Of a DNA stretch of 64,000 bases, positions 10,849-22,225 are shown piece after piece. The notes under the pieces are model-generated. The model was not told the DNA's origin, made no database searches, and saw only the letters and a list, made by a program, of their open reading frames with translations. The DNA comes from Pterobdella sp. o SKG-2022 (Eukaryota; Annelida; Clitellata; Hirudinida; Piscicolidae), in assembly GCA_964035795.1 (NCBI GenBank), contig OZ038327.1, positions 5,853,133 to 5,917,132 on the forward strand, in the 5' to 3' direction. The position numbers and the translations under genes were made by a program. Numbering within the stretch: position 1 is the stretch's first letter; each line of letters opens with the position of its first letter.

Positions 10849-12297
10849 TTATCCAATGTGGGTTTGTTTTGTGATGACTTCAATGTTTTCGAAAATTTCA
10901 TCTACGTTGTCAGTGCTTATTGGTAGACTTACTTTACAAGAGTGGCTAGGTATTTTCAAGTCTCCATTTTCAATGACTTTATCAGGAACATCTACTAAAT
11001 CTTTTTTTCTGAACTATCCTTACTAAATGGATTTGCAGTGTTCATTTCTTGATTATTTGTATTATTTTGGCTTCCTCCAATCTTACCAGGAATATCATCC
11101 GATTCATTGGAGTCTAGTTTTGTTTTTTTGCACAAAGGTTCTTGTTTATCATTTTCATCTTTATCAAGGTTTATAACATCACCTCCATATTCATTAACAT
11201 TATCTTTATCATCGTAATCCTTACTGAAATCATCGTCGTCGTCATCTTTGTATAATAACAAATAATTCAATGCTTTATCGAGTATGTCTTCACATTTAAG
11301 CATTCGATTTGTTAATGCATTTATTTCATTTATATTTCATTTATTCTCTAATTTTACCAGCTTTCTTTCGAGTTCATTTATTTTTGTTTTTCAAGACACG
11401 ATTTGCAACAACTTTTGGCAGCCCGTCTTCTCTTATATCTATGAAAAATTCATTTGTTGCTTTATTTATTTTTCGACTATCATTTGAATCAAGCTTTGTT
11501 TCAATTGAACTTCTTGAGTTTTCATAATTCTTATTTTCACCTTTTTCATTTTTATTAATTTCATTAATTTTCTCAGACATTCAATATCACTGTTGTCTGA
11601 AGTGGTATCTAGCAATGATTTGTTGTAATCTTTTTTATTATAAACTATGAGACCATTTTCATAAACCGCTGAAGCATTTCCCGCTGTGTGTAAATGGCTC
11701 ACATTGCTAGATGGAAAAAGACGGAATCTTTTCTTGCCTCTCACCAGCACATACAAATTATCATTGAAATCATGATGCAGACCTGAAGACCTGCCATTGT
11801 TACTGTGTCCTTGCCATAATGAGACTTGGTGGGGTACGAGAGATGATAGTAGGAATGGTGAAATTGGGAAGTCATTTTGCATGTGCTCTAAAGGTGCGGT
11901 TATGATACGATCTGGCAGACCAAAATCATCCAAAGCATCATCAAACTCTTGAGTTGTCATGTACATGTTTTCTTTGCCCTCAACTAATGAATCTAGAAAT
12001 TCAGAATATTTTATTGAAACTTTTAGTATTTTGTATCGAAATTGTTTAGTTTCATCATTTTCTTCTATTTTTTTCAACATAAACTTTTTCATTTCAACTT
12101 TTATCTTTCAAATAATTTAAACTCCAATTTGAAAACTTCCATTCATTTTCTTTCACTATGTTTTTTATAATTACGGGTTTTCTTTTTGAAATATAATTTT
12201 CGAAAAATGTTCTCGAATCAATACTACCATCAACTTGTTCAATCTCTGAAAATTTATTTCCAAGAATATAACCTTTATATCTTATCTGGCAAGACAT
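10849..12297 (-). pseudogene. JmjC/cupin_8 hydroxylase-like gene, intronless and broken
   Basis: Minus-strand blocks in order: MSCQIRYKGYILGNKF and RTFFENYISKRKPVIIKNIV (12297 downward), WSLNYLKDK, MTTQEFDDALDDFGLPD, SPHQVSLWQG-like, GRSSGLHHDFNDNLYVLVRG, KKRFRLFPSSNVSHLHTAGN and YENGLIVY. HHDFND holds the iron-binding HxD of 2-oxoglutarate cupin_8/JmjC hydroxylases (codons near 11770-11777). The usual distal iron-binding His is not visible; instead an acidic/Asn/Lys-rich tail runs to a stop at 10849. Reading it through needs frameshifts near 12110, 11585, 11385 and 11003 and passes a TGA near 11338. There are no introns, unlike every other cellular gene here. It may be a decayed retrocopy; base errors at homopolymers are an alternative for some breaks. 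Confidence 0.7.
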
Positions 12298-12572
12298 TTT
12301 CACTATGAGACAAACAAATTTTATAAAAACGTGCTGAAAAAGATTCAGCAAACGACGATAATCACTTAAGTAAAATTGCAGTTCAAGAAATTAATTAAGA
12401 CGAACCATATAGACAAAACTTGTATATTTTATTGTATTCACAATTAATTGATGGAGGTCAGTACGGAGACGACCTAGGAAGATCACAGGCCATGCTGGTT
12501 ATCAACGATGCTTTCATGCTTGAAGTATTTGCCTGATTAAGGATTTTTGTTGTTTTAAGTTGACTTTAAAAG

Positions 12573-12650
12573 TAAGGACAACAAACACAAAGTATTTATT
12601 AAATGACACGAAGATTTCGTAAGGCTAGCTTACATTATCACTTGATGATA
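12573..12650. repeat. Half copy of palindromic element (M5), with TAAGGACA end
   Basis: TAAGGACAACAAACACAAAG, then TATTTATTAA, then ACGAAGATTTCGTAAGG, then CTAGCTTACATTATCACTTG. This is the left half of the full copy at 51276-51414 and the mirror image of M4. The terminal GTCA has changed to GACA. Confidence 0.75.
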
Positions 12651-14300
12651 AATTTTCCAGACCTAGAATTTCATATCTTTTTCAACACAACTCAACCAGG
12701 TTTTTGCTGGTCTACCACGGGAATGACCTCCAGGCAGAGGAAGTTTGAGCACGTCTTTAATACACATGAACGAACGTCTCACGTGACTATACCAACCAAG
12801 ACGACGGCTCTGTAGCAACGTCTTTTTGTCTGAGATTATAATTTTTCTGAAAAAGGCTGATGTAATTATTACCTATTACATCACGGTTACCACTGTCCAT
12901 CTGCCTGGCCAAAGGTTATATTTCTTTACGACCGGATGTAATAACAAAAATATATCCCTTCCCGCTTCACTTTTTGCCAACCAAACAAGACGCTTAGCAA
13001 CAAGCTTAGACTCGTTATAAGCTTCTTTAGATATGTTAGCTTCATTATATAGCTCTTGAATTTGAAGCTTTTTAAAAGCCTTATAACGGTTCCTTTTTTC
13101 ATTCACAGCGTCATCTACACTGGCGTTCCACCACCATGTTTGGCGTTTCCACTGGTGGTTCTGAAGAGGTCTCAAGAAGAGAATTTCTAAGATGAGCTCA
13201 TATTTTCTCCACGTTTGGAAAATTCATGATTTGAGTCGCTGTTGACTTGGCGTTCAAAGACGTGGCAAACTCTTTTGCAATTGCTGTTAGTTTCCAAGTT
13301 TGAAGACGAGGGTTAAACTTTCACTTCACACTCCTTCGAATAGTGTGAACAAGATCACAGACCAACAGATGGTGTTGCAATGCACATTTCTTCCCAGGAA
13401 TGACTTTGACGTTCTTTACCATACTTTTAAAAGTTTTTCGACTTGGAACTACCAGAGTTAAGGTCACAAGATGGGACTCTCTTTTGGTGAAACAAGTATT
13501 GGCGACAAAAAGATTTTTGGCCATTGGAAATTCTAGAATTTGCTCACTTTCAGAGTTACGGATGCCATAACCAAAACCACCATGCACGTCTTCAAAACCA
13601 TCAGCTTTCTCACCAACATGCCCATTCCAGTCACCCAATGGGTTGAGAATCTCAGAAGATGGTACTTTTGAGAAACATTTCTGCAACTAATCATAAAACA
13701 TTGTTTTTCCTCAATCAGACGACCAACTTGCGGGGCATAGACTGAAAAAAAGTTGAACACAGACTCTCCAAGAACAAGACATATGACAAGAATCCTGTCT
13801 GAGATTCGTTAAACTATAAAAAACATTGTGTCTATTTTTCTGCCTAAAGAAATCCAGCCCTACTGAGACCTGATTTATTGCCACACCAATAAAACTTATA
13901 GGCTGAATTCTTGCCCTTCAAAATGCCGGATTGATTTGACTCGGTGCTACCAGCTCATCTATTTTCTTGAATCGCACATATGTCCACTCTTCTCCGAAAC
14001 GTAGCCTCTACCACTTCACTGCCTCTGATCTTTAAACTACTCACATTCAAAAAAATTACTCTGAAAGTTGTTTTCGGGTGCTCACTTGATTCGCTTGAGC
14101 CGGACCCTGCATTCCACACCCGGGGGTCAGCTAAGCCCAAAGCATTACCAGTACGCATATGGGTACTAGCACTACTTTTAGTGTAAAAATACTTTTTTGA
14201 AGCCATTTTTAGTTGGGACAAAGTTTTCATATAACTGCCAGCCCAAGCTAACGTTCAACTTGAACTTATCGGATTTCAAGAACCACCGTTCCTAACTTGG
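12651..14300 (-). mobile_element. LINE-D: RTE-like LINE, endonuclease half, decayed with deleted RT
   Basis: Minus-strand blocks: ESSEHPKTTFRVIFLNVSSL and VVEATFRRRVDICAIQENR (13955-14230), the start of the apurinic-type endonuclease; VYAPQVGRLIEEKQCF, PSSEILNPLGDWNGHVGEKA, GYGIRNSESEQILEFPMAKN, LFVANTCFTKRESHLVTLTL and PGKKCALQHHLLVCDLV (13321-13760); then a linker RQTWWWNASVDDAVNEKRNR (12876-13175). The RT is missing; a proline-rich C-terminal remnant is near 12660-12730. Several frameshifts separate the blocks. Confidence 0.8.
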
Positions 14301-15039
14301 GCAGTTTGCCTTGCCGTTGTCAATAAAAAATGATCCTCCACCAAGCCAAATGAAAACGATACCAGGATATCAGTTTGTCGATACCTTCTACCGAATCTAC
14401 TGTTATCCAGGTTTTAACAGGAAAGCAGTCTCAATTTGAATCTTGGGTGCAATTTAACGTCATGCCCAGGACCAAACCTTGGCTCACAAAAATCATTTTG
14501 TGAATATAGTGAATAAATACTTTGTTTCACAAATTAATTTGATTGAGGCTATTCTACGCCATTAAGTATTTTATAATCTAATACAATTAGAAAAATAAGT
14601 TTTTTCTCCATTGAAGTGTGATTATCAGTCACTAATATTTCATAAATATTGATGAGATGGACGTTTGAAATTCCATTATGCAGGTGACATATTTTTCAAC
14701 TATACTAACAAAACAATTTTCATTTGAAAGTATTAAAAATATTTCCATATTTAATATTTTTGTTGAGAAATAAGTTTGTGATATGTTTACCATAAAAGAC
14801 AGTTTACGGTGTCGATTAACAATGGTATATTGAAAAGCTGTTGTATGATAACCACTGCCTTTTTGTTGGGTTGTACGATATTCAATTGTTCCTTTTAAAA
14901 TGACTGTTCTCATGAAAATCTAAGCAAAGAAGCATTCGTAATATATAAAATTTATGAACAAACGTAAAACAATAATTTCTTTCCTTCTTAAAATGAATTT
15001 AAAAGAATTGTTCAAAATTATTAATATTTAATCTAAAAA
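14301..15039. other. No gene recognised
   Basis: AT-rich DNA. A minus-strand ORF at 14632-14913 (93 codons) has no recognisable motif. A short AATAAATACTTTG at 14511-14526 resembles the subterminal part of the palindromic element but is too short to call. A TTTAACGTCATGCCCA segment near 14454 resembles the dispersed repeat R. Confidence 0.35.
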
Positions 15040-15545
15040 TTTGTTAAAAGCCTAAAAAACTAAACCTCTTTGTAGTTTTTTTACGTTAGAATGTAGGTCA
15101 GCTTCATCAGGCACCTAACATACAGATATTATAACGGATAACATTCGGCCCTGTCACATTTATTGTCGACAAACTCATTTTCCATTGAGCGTTCCCAAGG
15201 CTAACGTTTCATATGCCAGTTTAGGTTTTCAGTATGCTTCAATTTTTAGCCGAACTTCTCTTTAGTGAAATATGCTGATTTGTATTTTTTTAAAGTGATT
15301 TTTAAATGGACGATGTTATCGTTGGTATTGATAGTTCAAAATGGTTCTTTTTTATTTCTCATGTAGAGGTTGCATGGTGAGTGGTCATAATAGATAAAAT
15401 GGAAAAAGTTTTTGGTTTTAGTTGGGGTGCGTGTAAATTTTTGTTTCAGAATAGATATGTGTTTCAAGGTGAAGGTGTTGTATGTATCTAGAGTGCATCC
15501 GGTGATGTTTCGGAGTGCTTCATTTTATTAAATGTGGTTGAGGAT
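15040..15545 (-). mobile_element. LINE-E: 3' end of LINE-C family
   Basis: On the minus strand CCGAAACATCACCGGATGCA is followed by a segment readable as IQHLHLETHIYSE, the counterpart of ITGCTLDTNIQHL in LINE-C. It is a short 5'-truncated copy with many stops, directly next to the 3' tail of LINE-F. Confidence 0.55.
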
Positions 15546-15577
15546 TATTATAATTTCTATTGTTATAATTATAATTC

Positions 15578-15630
<53 letters not shown>
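15578..15630. repeat. (ATT)n microsatellite at LINE-F 3' end
   Basis: About 17 TTA/ATT units directly follow the 3' terminus (minus sense) of LINE-F. They probably represent the element's tail or its expansion. Confidence 0.8.
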
Positions 15631-16837
15631 TGTAGGGCGCACAGTTTGCAAACTAGGTTTGCTGCAGAAGCGCTGTTCTAATCAGAAGGGCTATGAGAAA
15701 GAAATTTGGCTATAAAGATGCGTCTTTAAACGCTTGCGAAAAATTTTAAGAGAAGGTGAAAGACGGACATTAAGTGGAAGAAAGTTCCATAAGTGAGGGG
15801 CGATATGCGAGAAGGAGCGATGTAAAAAAGGGTTAGAAGAGACAGGCTGATGTAGGCATAAACCAGAGTTGGAAGACCTGAGAGACTCAGGAGTCTGTCT
15901 AATGGAAAGACGGTCATATAACTAAGCCAGCTGATTAAAATATAAGGTGTTAGCGGTGAGCCATAGCAACTTGAACTGGGCTCTTAGTACGACCGGCAGC
16001 CAATGAAGGCGATCGAGACAAGTGTGAGATGAAGAATAGTAGTCGGCTTGAAGAGTGGTTTTAGCAGCGCGATTTTGGAGAGATTGCAACTTAGAAATAA
16101 GACAGTTCGGGAGTCGACAAAGAAGAGAGTTACAGTAATCAATCCTTGAAAGAACTAAAGAGATGATCAGAGCAATGGCAGTGTCAAAGGGTAGGAACTT
16201 GCGTGCCTGTCTGATCGCATGGAGATGAAAGTTGGATGCTTGTATGACCTGAGAGACAAAGTGTGTAAAGTTGAGTCTAGAATCAAGAGTTACACCTAGT
16301 ATCTTCAGTTTGGACGTTACGGAAAGAGTAGTGCCGTCAAAGATTACTTCAGTGGGAAGATTGGATTTGGAAAGAAGTATGGGACTGCCGACAAACATCA
16401 CTTTGCTTTTGTTAGGATTCAACATGAGGTGATTGTTAGAAAACCAAAGATTAAGCTCAGTGATGCATTCAGATATCTTAGTGAGGCTGGGATGAGGATC
16501 AAGGTAAGAGGCGCCTGTAAAGGAAGTAATATCATCAGCAAACTGATGATATAGAACGTCATGCTTCTGTATGATCTCGCTAATAGGAGAAGTATAAAGA
16601 GAAAAGAGTATGGGCCCAAAAACAGAACCTTGAAGAACACCAAAACGAAGGGAGACAGGGGTAGAAGAAGAGCAGCTTATTTTAACAAATTGCTTGCGTT
16701 CGGAGAGATAGGACTGAAACCAGGATAAAGCAATGCCAGAAATGTGAAAGTAGTCTTCAAGGATATGCAGCATATTTGGATGATTAATGGTGTCAAAAGC
16801 TGCTGAAATATCTAAAGACACTAAGACGGCCGCAATA
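15631..16837 (-). mobile_element. LINE-F: L2/CR1-like LINE, 5'-truncated, RT core open
   Basis: A 299-codon open frame (15922-16821) carries SLDISAAFDTINHPNMLHIL, SWFQSYLSERKQFVKI, FGVLQGSVFGPILFSLYTSP, HQFADDITSF (catalytic FADD intact), LMLNPNKSKVMFVGSP, KILGVTLDSRLNFTHFVSQV, LVLSRIDYCNSLLCRLP and LDRLHWLPVVLRAQFKLL. The frame shifts near 15920 and continues to FFHLMSVFHL at 15726. It is truncated upstream of LVSLDIS at about 16837, where a TTATTA-rich tract begins. The 3' end has GTGCGCCCTACAAAT before the ATT tail. Confidence 0.9.
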
Positions 16838-16930
16838 ATTATTTTTTTATTATTAATTTTTTATTATTATATCAAATTTTATTATTGTTATTATGAATTT
16901 TATTATTACTATTATTTTTATTCAAATTCA

Positions 16931-17146
16931 AATTCAATGAAGAGTATGATTGTAGTGGCATCAACTTCAGGAGTTTCTAGACCACTGAGTATTATGAACT
17001 TTGAATGCAATTTAATGTAATGTAAGTTTTCTTAGATATGACAATTTGAAAAAAATTATGCAAGTATAACTAAATAAACAAAACAGTTAACTAAGATTAT
17101 ATGAAAAAAAGGTCTGTTGTTTGAAACAAAAGTAACTATTATAATT
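16931..17146. repeat. Left flank of a dispersed repeat split by LINE-G
   Basis: GAGTATGATTGTAGTGGCAT, a GAATGCAATTTAATGTAATG-like stretch, and GATATGACAATTT then GTTTGAAACAAAAGTAAC match 24650-24820 in the same order. The matching continuation of that copy resumes beyond LINE-G at 21281-21500, so LINE-G interrupts this repeat. Confidence 0.65.
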
Positions 17147-20100
17147 TTTATAGCGCACAATTCAAGATTGCTTTAGAGGTGCTCAAGTTTTGTAAGAGAT
17201 TATGACTGGGGATGTTTATGGTTTAAATGAGTTAAAAGTGAACGAAAGTTCATGAGAGAAGACGGTGAGCGCAAGTTAGAAGGAAGTGAATGCCACAGAC
17301 GTGGAGCCTGGTGAGAAAAAGAGCGACTAGTAAAAAAGCCTGAAGAAACAGGTTGATGAAGCTCGAGACCAGAGTGCAAGGATCTGAGTGGTTGAAGTGT
17401 GTGTCTGATTGACAAAAGATCAATATGATAAGCAGGTTGTTCAAGCTTGAGAGTGCATGCAATGAGCCAAAGTAATTTAAACTTGCATTTTTGGAAGACA
17501 GGTAACCAGTGCAAACGATCAAGAAAGTCACTGGAAGAGCTGAAATAATCAGCTTGAAGAACCGTCTTGGCCGCGTGGTTTTGGAGGGCTTGAAGTTTGC
17601 ATAAAAGATAGTTTGGCTGCCCGTAAAGGAGAGAATTACAGTAGTCCAATCTGGAAAGAACTAGTGAGATAAAGAGAGCATTAGCAGTGGAAAGAGGTAA
17701 GAATTTGCTTACTTGTTTTATGGCATATATATGGAAATTGGAAGATTGGATTATTTGAAAAATAAAGTGAGCAAAGTTCAAATTTGAATCTAAGGTGACA
17801 TCTAAGATTTTGAGCTTAGAAGATATAAGAAGTGTGGTGCCGTCGAGAGTTACCACAGAAGGAAGATTGTATTTTGCTAAAAGACGAGAGCTGTCGACAA
17901 ACATCACCTCACTCTTAGTAGGGTTTAGTTCCAGTTGGCTTTGGGAAAACCAGGAGTTTAGAGCGGAAAGACAACTGGATAATTTAAGGAGAGTGAAGTT
18001 AGGATCCGGGTGAGAAACTCCGGTGAAAAGAGTGATCTCATCAGCGAACTGGTGAAAAGACAAGTCGTGCTGTACAATAATGCTACACATGGGTGATGTA
18101 TAAAGAGAGAAGAGGATTGGTCCCAGAACGGAGTCCTGCAGCACGCCTGAGTTGAGTGATGTAAGAGAAGAAGAGAAATTGTCCATTTTAACGAACTGAG
18201 AACGTTGAGAAAGGTAAGAGCGAAACCAAGAAAGAGCGAGATCAGAAATATTGAAGTGTTTATTCAAAATATCAATTAAGATATTGTGATCGAGAGTGTC
18301 AAAAGCAGCAGAAAGGTCTAGCGAAACCAAAACGGCCGCATGTCCAGTAGCACAGATGTTGCGAAGACTGTCAGTGATGCGTAAGAGTGTAGTTTCTGTT
18401 GAGTGGTGCTTGCGATATGCTGATTGGGAAAGATTAAAATTAGGAGATGATGAAACGTGAGAAGTTATTCTGGAATGAACAAGTCTCGATAATTTTTGAA
18501 ATGGTGCTCAAGTTAGAAATAGGGCGGTATTTCGTAGGAATGGTAGGGTCCAAATTGCCTTTCTTAAGCAAAGGGAGAACTTGTGCTGTTTTAAAGGAGG
18601 CGGGGAATATTGCTTGTGAAAAAGACAAGTTGGTAAGTTTGGAAATTATTGGAGCAAAAATGTGAAAAAAGCGTTTTAAAGTGGATGTGGGGATTAAGTC
18701 TAAAAGAGAAGATTTGTTGGGTAAAGAGCGAATTACTGACAAATGAAAAATAAGAGAGTGGTGTTCGATTGTCTGGTAGTATAGGGCCTGTGCAGCGCAA
18801 AATGGACGTTGGCAAAGATTTTTGAATAAGAGCGATTTTCTCTAAAAAAGCTACTAAAGGTATTTACAAGATTGATAGCTTCTGAAGAGCTGCGTGGCGG
18901 AGAAGGAGGGGATCTATGTAGGATGGAGTTGACAGTTTTCCAAAAATCCTTCAAGTTTGTTTTGACAGATGCAAGCATGTTGTTAAAATAATAAGCACGG
19001 GATTTAAAGATGAGAGCGCGAGCAGTCTTACGAGATTCCTTGAGGGCAGCAAGAAGACTGGCTGGAACAGGCTTGGATGACCTTAACAATAAGAAAATTT
19101 TTCTCTCAAGTTTTCGTCTTTTTCTTTTGGCGGCAATAGCGTCAGTGGATAGCTTGTGATGGAAGTGACTGCTGGGGCGAAAGATGTGGGTGCGAAAAGG
19201 GGCATGGTGGTCGATAAGTGATTGAAAGGAGTTGTTCATTTTTGTAAGAAACTCTTCAACTGGAACATCAGAAAGGTTAGTTAGTGTATTATGGATATGT
19301 CTGAGATCTGAGCATCATCAAAGTTTTCAAAGGAGCGGTAAACTACAATGCGAGGTGGAAGGGGAGGAGGAGCGAGGTTGAGATTGCATAAAATAAGATA
19401 GTGATCGAAGTCAAAAGTTTCTCTGCCGATTTTTTGTATGAGATGACTGTTAGGTTTTGGAGTAATGATGAGGTCAAAGATGTTACCAAGTCGGTGGGTG
19501 GGGAAGTCGATGTGCTCGAGTTCACATAAAAGAGCACTAAGCGGGTTGTCATGAGACGTACAATTTGGGGTGTTGAAATCACCAGCCAATATAAAATTTG
19601 AAAAAAGAGAATAAAGGAAATAGAGATGAGACGTGAGCTTGCAGATAAAATTGCCGGTGTTTGGAGGACGGTAGATCACCGATATAAACAGTGTGACGAA
19701 AAAGACACTTTGGCTGTGAATGATTCAAAAGAAGAGTGTGACGGGGATTTAATGGCATTCAATCTGATGGAGTTTCTGGAAATTACAGAAATACCTTCAC
19801 CTTGTTTACCAATGGGTCGGTGAGAGTGCAAGACATGAAAGCCATGAAGCACAATGTCATATTTTGTGACATTGCGTTTTCAGGAATCCAAGTTTTCGTC
19901 AAAGCAATAATGTCAAGTTTAAGAGAAAGGATAGTATCGAATATAATAGAAGATTAACTATGAGTAGACCTAGGATTGAAGAAAGCGAATTTAGTAGAGA
20001 AAGGTACATTGTGGACTTTAGGATGAGAGGCTGACCGTCATTCCCAAGCCGTACGTCCCATCTTGAGTCGCACTTGTTGTCTATAAAGGGGACAAGAGGA

Positions 20101-21280
20101 GGATGTTGTGACGTGGTCATGGCAAGAGTGCTTTGATTTAAAGCAGAGAACACAAAAGAAAGGAGAGGTTTTAGGGCAGTTGTCAGAAGAATGGTCTTTG
20201 CCGCAGTGCTCACATATTCTAGGATTTTGGCACTTAGATATGTTATGACCATAAGTATGACAATTCAGACATCTAGTTGGATGGATGCAAGAGTGGAAAG
20301 GGAATCTACCAAAAAAGAGATGTACATTCTTGGACTTGTTCAACATGGGGAAAACATTGCTTGGAACTTGAATAAGCCAGTCACGAATAGAAGGGTTTCG
20401 TGCGTTGGGCCTGCGCTTAAAGGCACGGAAAGCGCTGGGATCAACAGATGGAAAGAGGAGATTAAAAAAGGTTTCAAGTTCTACATTAGTAACCCATGTC
20501 GGTAGACCCAAGACGGTGATTGTTGGATTCAAAAGAACTGGGTCGTGGAGACGTATGTTGGGAAGAAAAGAAAGCAAAAGTTTGGCATCCTTGAGTGAAT
20601 CAGCAGAGTCAGCTTCCCAGACAAAAGCATCAGTAGACTTTCGAAAAGGCTTAGGAAAAGATTTAAAGGCTTGTTGTGAAAAGTTGATGGACGAAACCAA
20701 TCTCATGCACAATTCACTAGGAGTCTCACCTGTGGTTGAGATAAGTTTGGTGGAATATTTAATAATGGGTGGGGTTTTTTAATAGAATGGATTTTATGTT
20801 GGATAGGAAGGAGTCAGTGTAAAATTTTGTTAGTGTGGGGATGAGAAAGGGTGTCTATGTTTTTTGATTTGACAATAGTGCTGTAAGTAGGTTGAGATGA
20901 GTTAGTAGTAAGAATAGATGTGGTTGAATTGGTTGGTGTGAATGATTCTAGGGAAATTAATGATAGAAAATTATTAATTGAACTAAGAGACGAAATGGTT
21001 GTAGAAGCAGAAAGTGAAAAGATTGAAGATGTCTTGCTTGTAGATGAAGTTGAAAAAGTTGTTGAAGCTGAGGTTGATGAAGATGAAGTAGTAAAAGGAG
21101 ATGAACTAGTCGAAGAGGTGGTTGAAGATGAACTAGTCGAGAAAAAGGTGGTAGCTGGAGAAAATGTAGAAGGAGAAGTAACTGAAAGAGGTAGAATGGT
21201 CTAACAGAAAGATAAAGATAAAGTGGTCGAGGAAGTATGGATTGCTGATTGAGATGTTGAAGATGTAGTCGTAATTAAAT
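17147..21280 (-). mobile_element. LINE-G: essentially full-length L2/CR1-like LINE (ORF1 + EN/RT ORF2), inactivated
   Basis: About 4.1 kb on the minus strand. ORF1 (about 21250-20038) has a Ser/Thr-rich N-terminus, KSTDAFVWEADSADSL, FGRFPFHSCIHPTRCLNCHT and three zinc-knuckle-like CCHC/CCHH blocks (CLNCHTYGHNISKC, CEHCGKDHSSDNC, CVLCFKSKHSCHDH). ORF2 follows: endonuclease with ILAGDFNTPNCTS (19281-19679), linker KRKRRKLERKIFLLLR and KDFWKTVNSILHRSPPSPP (18733-19239), RT KKGNLDPTIPTKYRPISNLS (18440-18742), then SLDLSAAFDTLDHNILIDIL to the C-terminus (17200-18330). The catalytic site reads FADE instead of FADD, and GVPQGS reads GVLQDS, so the RT should be dead. Several frameshifts are present. 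The 3' end has GTGCGCTATAAAAAT at about 17147-17160. Confidence 0.9.
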
Positions 21281-21500
21281 CTGTAATAATAAACAAAAAA
21301 ATATATATAGATGAAACTTCAAATAAAATATTTTGAGCAATCAAATGTTAATTTTAGAAAAAATTTGAACAACTTCATTGTCTTCATCTTTTTTCTTCAA
21401 TGGGAATTCCACATCATCACAATTGAAACCAGAAATTGCTTATCTTTTTCTTTATTGTTACATTCTTTGATATTGATTAAATGATAATATTTTATTCCGT
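21281..21500. repeat. Right flank of the dispersed repeat split by LINE-G
   Basis: AATGTTAATTTTAGAAAAAA, TTTGAACAACTTCATTGTCT, a CACATCATCACAATTGAAAC segment and TGCTTATCTTTTTCTTTATT align with 24890-25054. Together with 16931-17146 it reconstructs one copy of the repeat. Confidence 0.65.
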
Positions 21501-21841
21501 CTTTTATGGAATTTTCATCCAAGTAATGCCAGCCTTTACTACCCCCAAAAAACCATCAAGTGTTTATCTTTGTAATTTTTGTTGTTGCATAAGATGAAAT
21601 TGTTGGTGTTCACAATTCATCTTCTTTCTATGGAAAGCAAAAAATCCGAAATCATCTCAAAAGAAGTAGTTCTTGTATGTTATTGTACTAAGTTATCAAA
21701 TTTTGAAATAAATCGCGAAATTATTATAAATAATAATATTTTGACATTTTAAACTGAATTATGTAGTTTTTAAGTATAAAAATCGACTATTAGAGCCGCC
21801 ATTATAACTTCGACAAGCCACCTTCGATTGGCGCCAAAAAG

Positions 21842-22126
<285 letters not shown>

Positions 22127-22225
22127 TTTATTGTTACGCTTTCATTCAACCTGTCTTACTTAATAAAGCACCCGATCTTGTTTCATGTTTCAACACTTCA
22201 AAACTTGAAAACAAAACTGTTAAAT

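Noticed and set aside
10138..12650. M4 and M5 as terminal inverted repeats of one composite transposon carrying the JmjC gene
   Set aside because: The terminal motifs face inward instead of outward, so the order is wrong for TIRs of one element.
14632..14913. 93-codon minus ORF
   Set aside because: No motif, no splice context, AT-rich surroundings; likely chance.
20920..21204. Glu/Val-rich plus-strand ORF of 94 codons
   Set aside because: It is the antisense of the Ser/Thr-rich N-terminal part of LINE-G ORF1.
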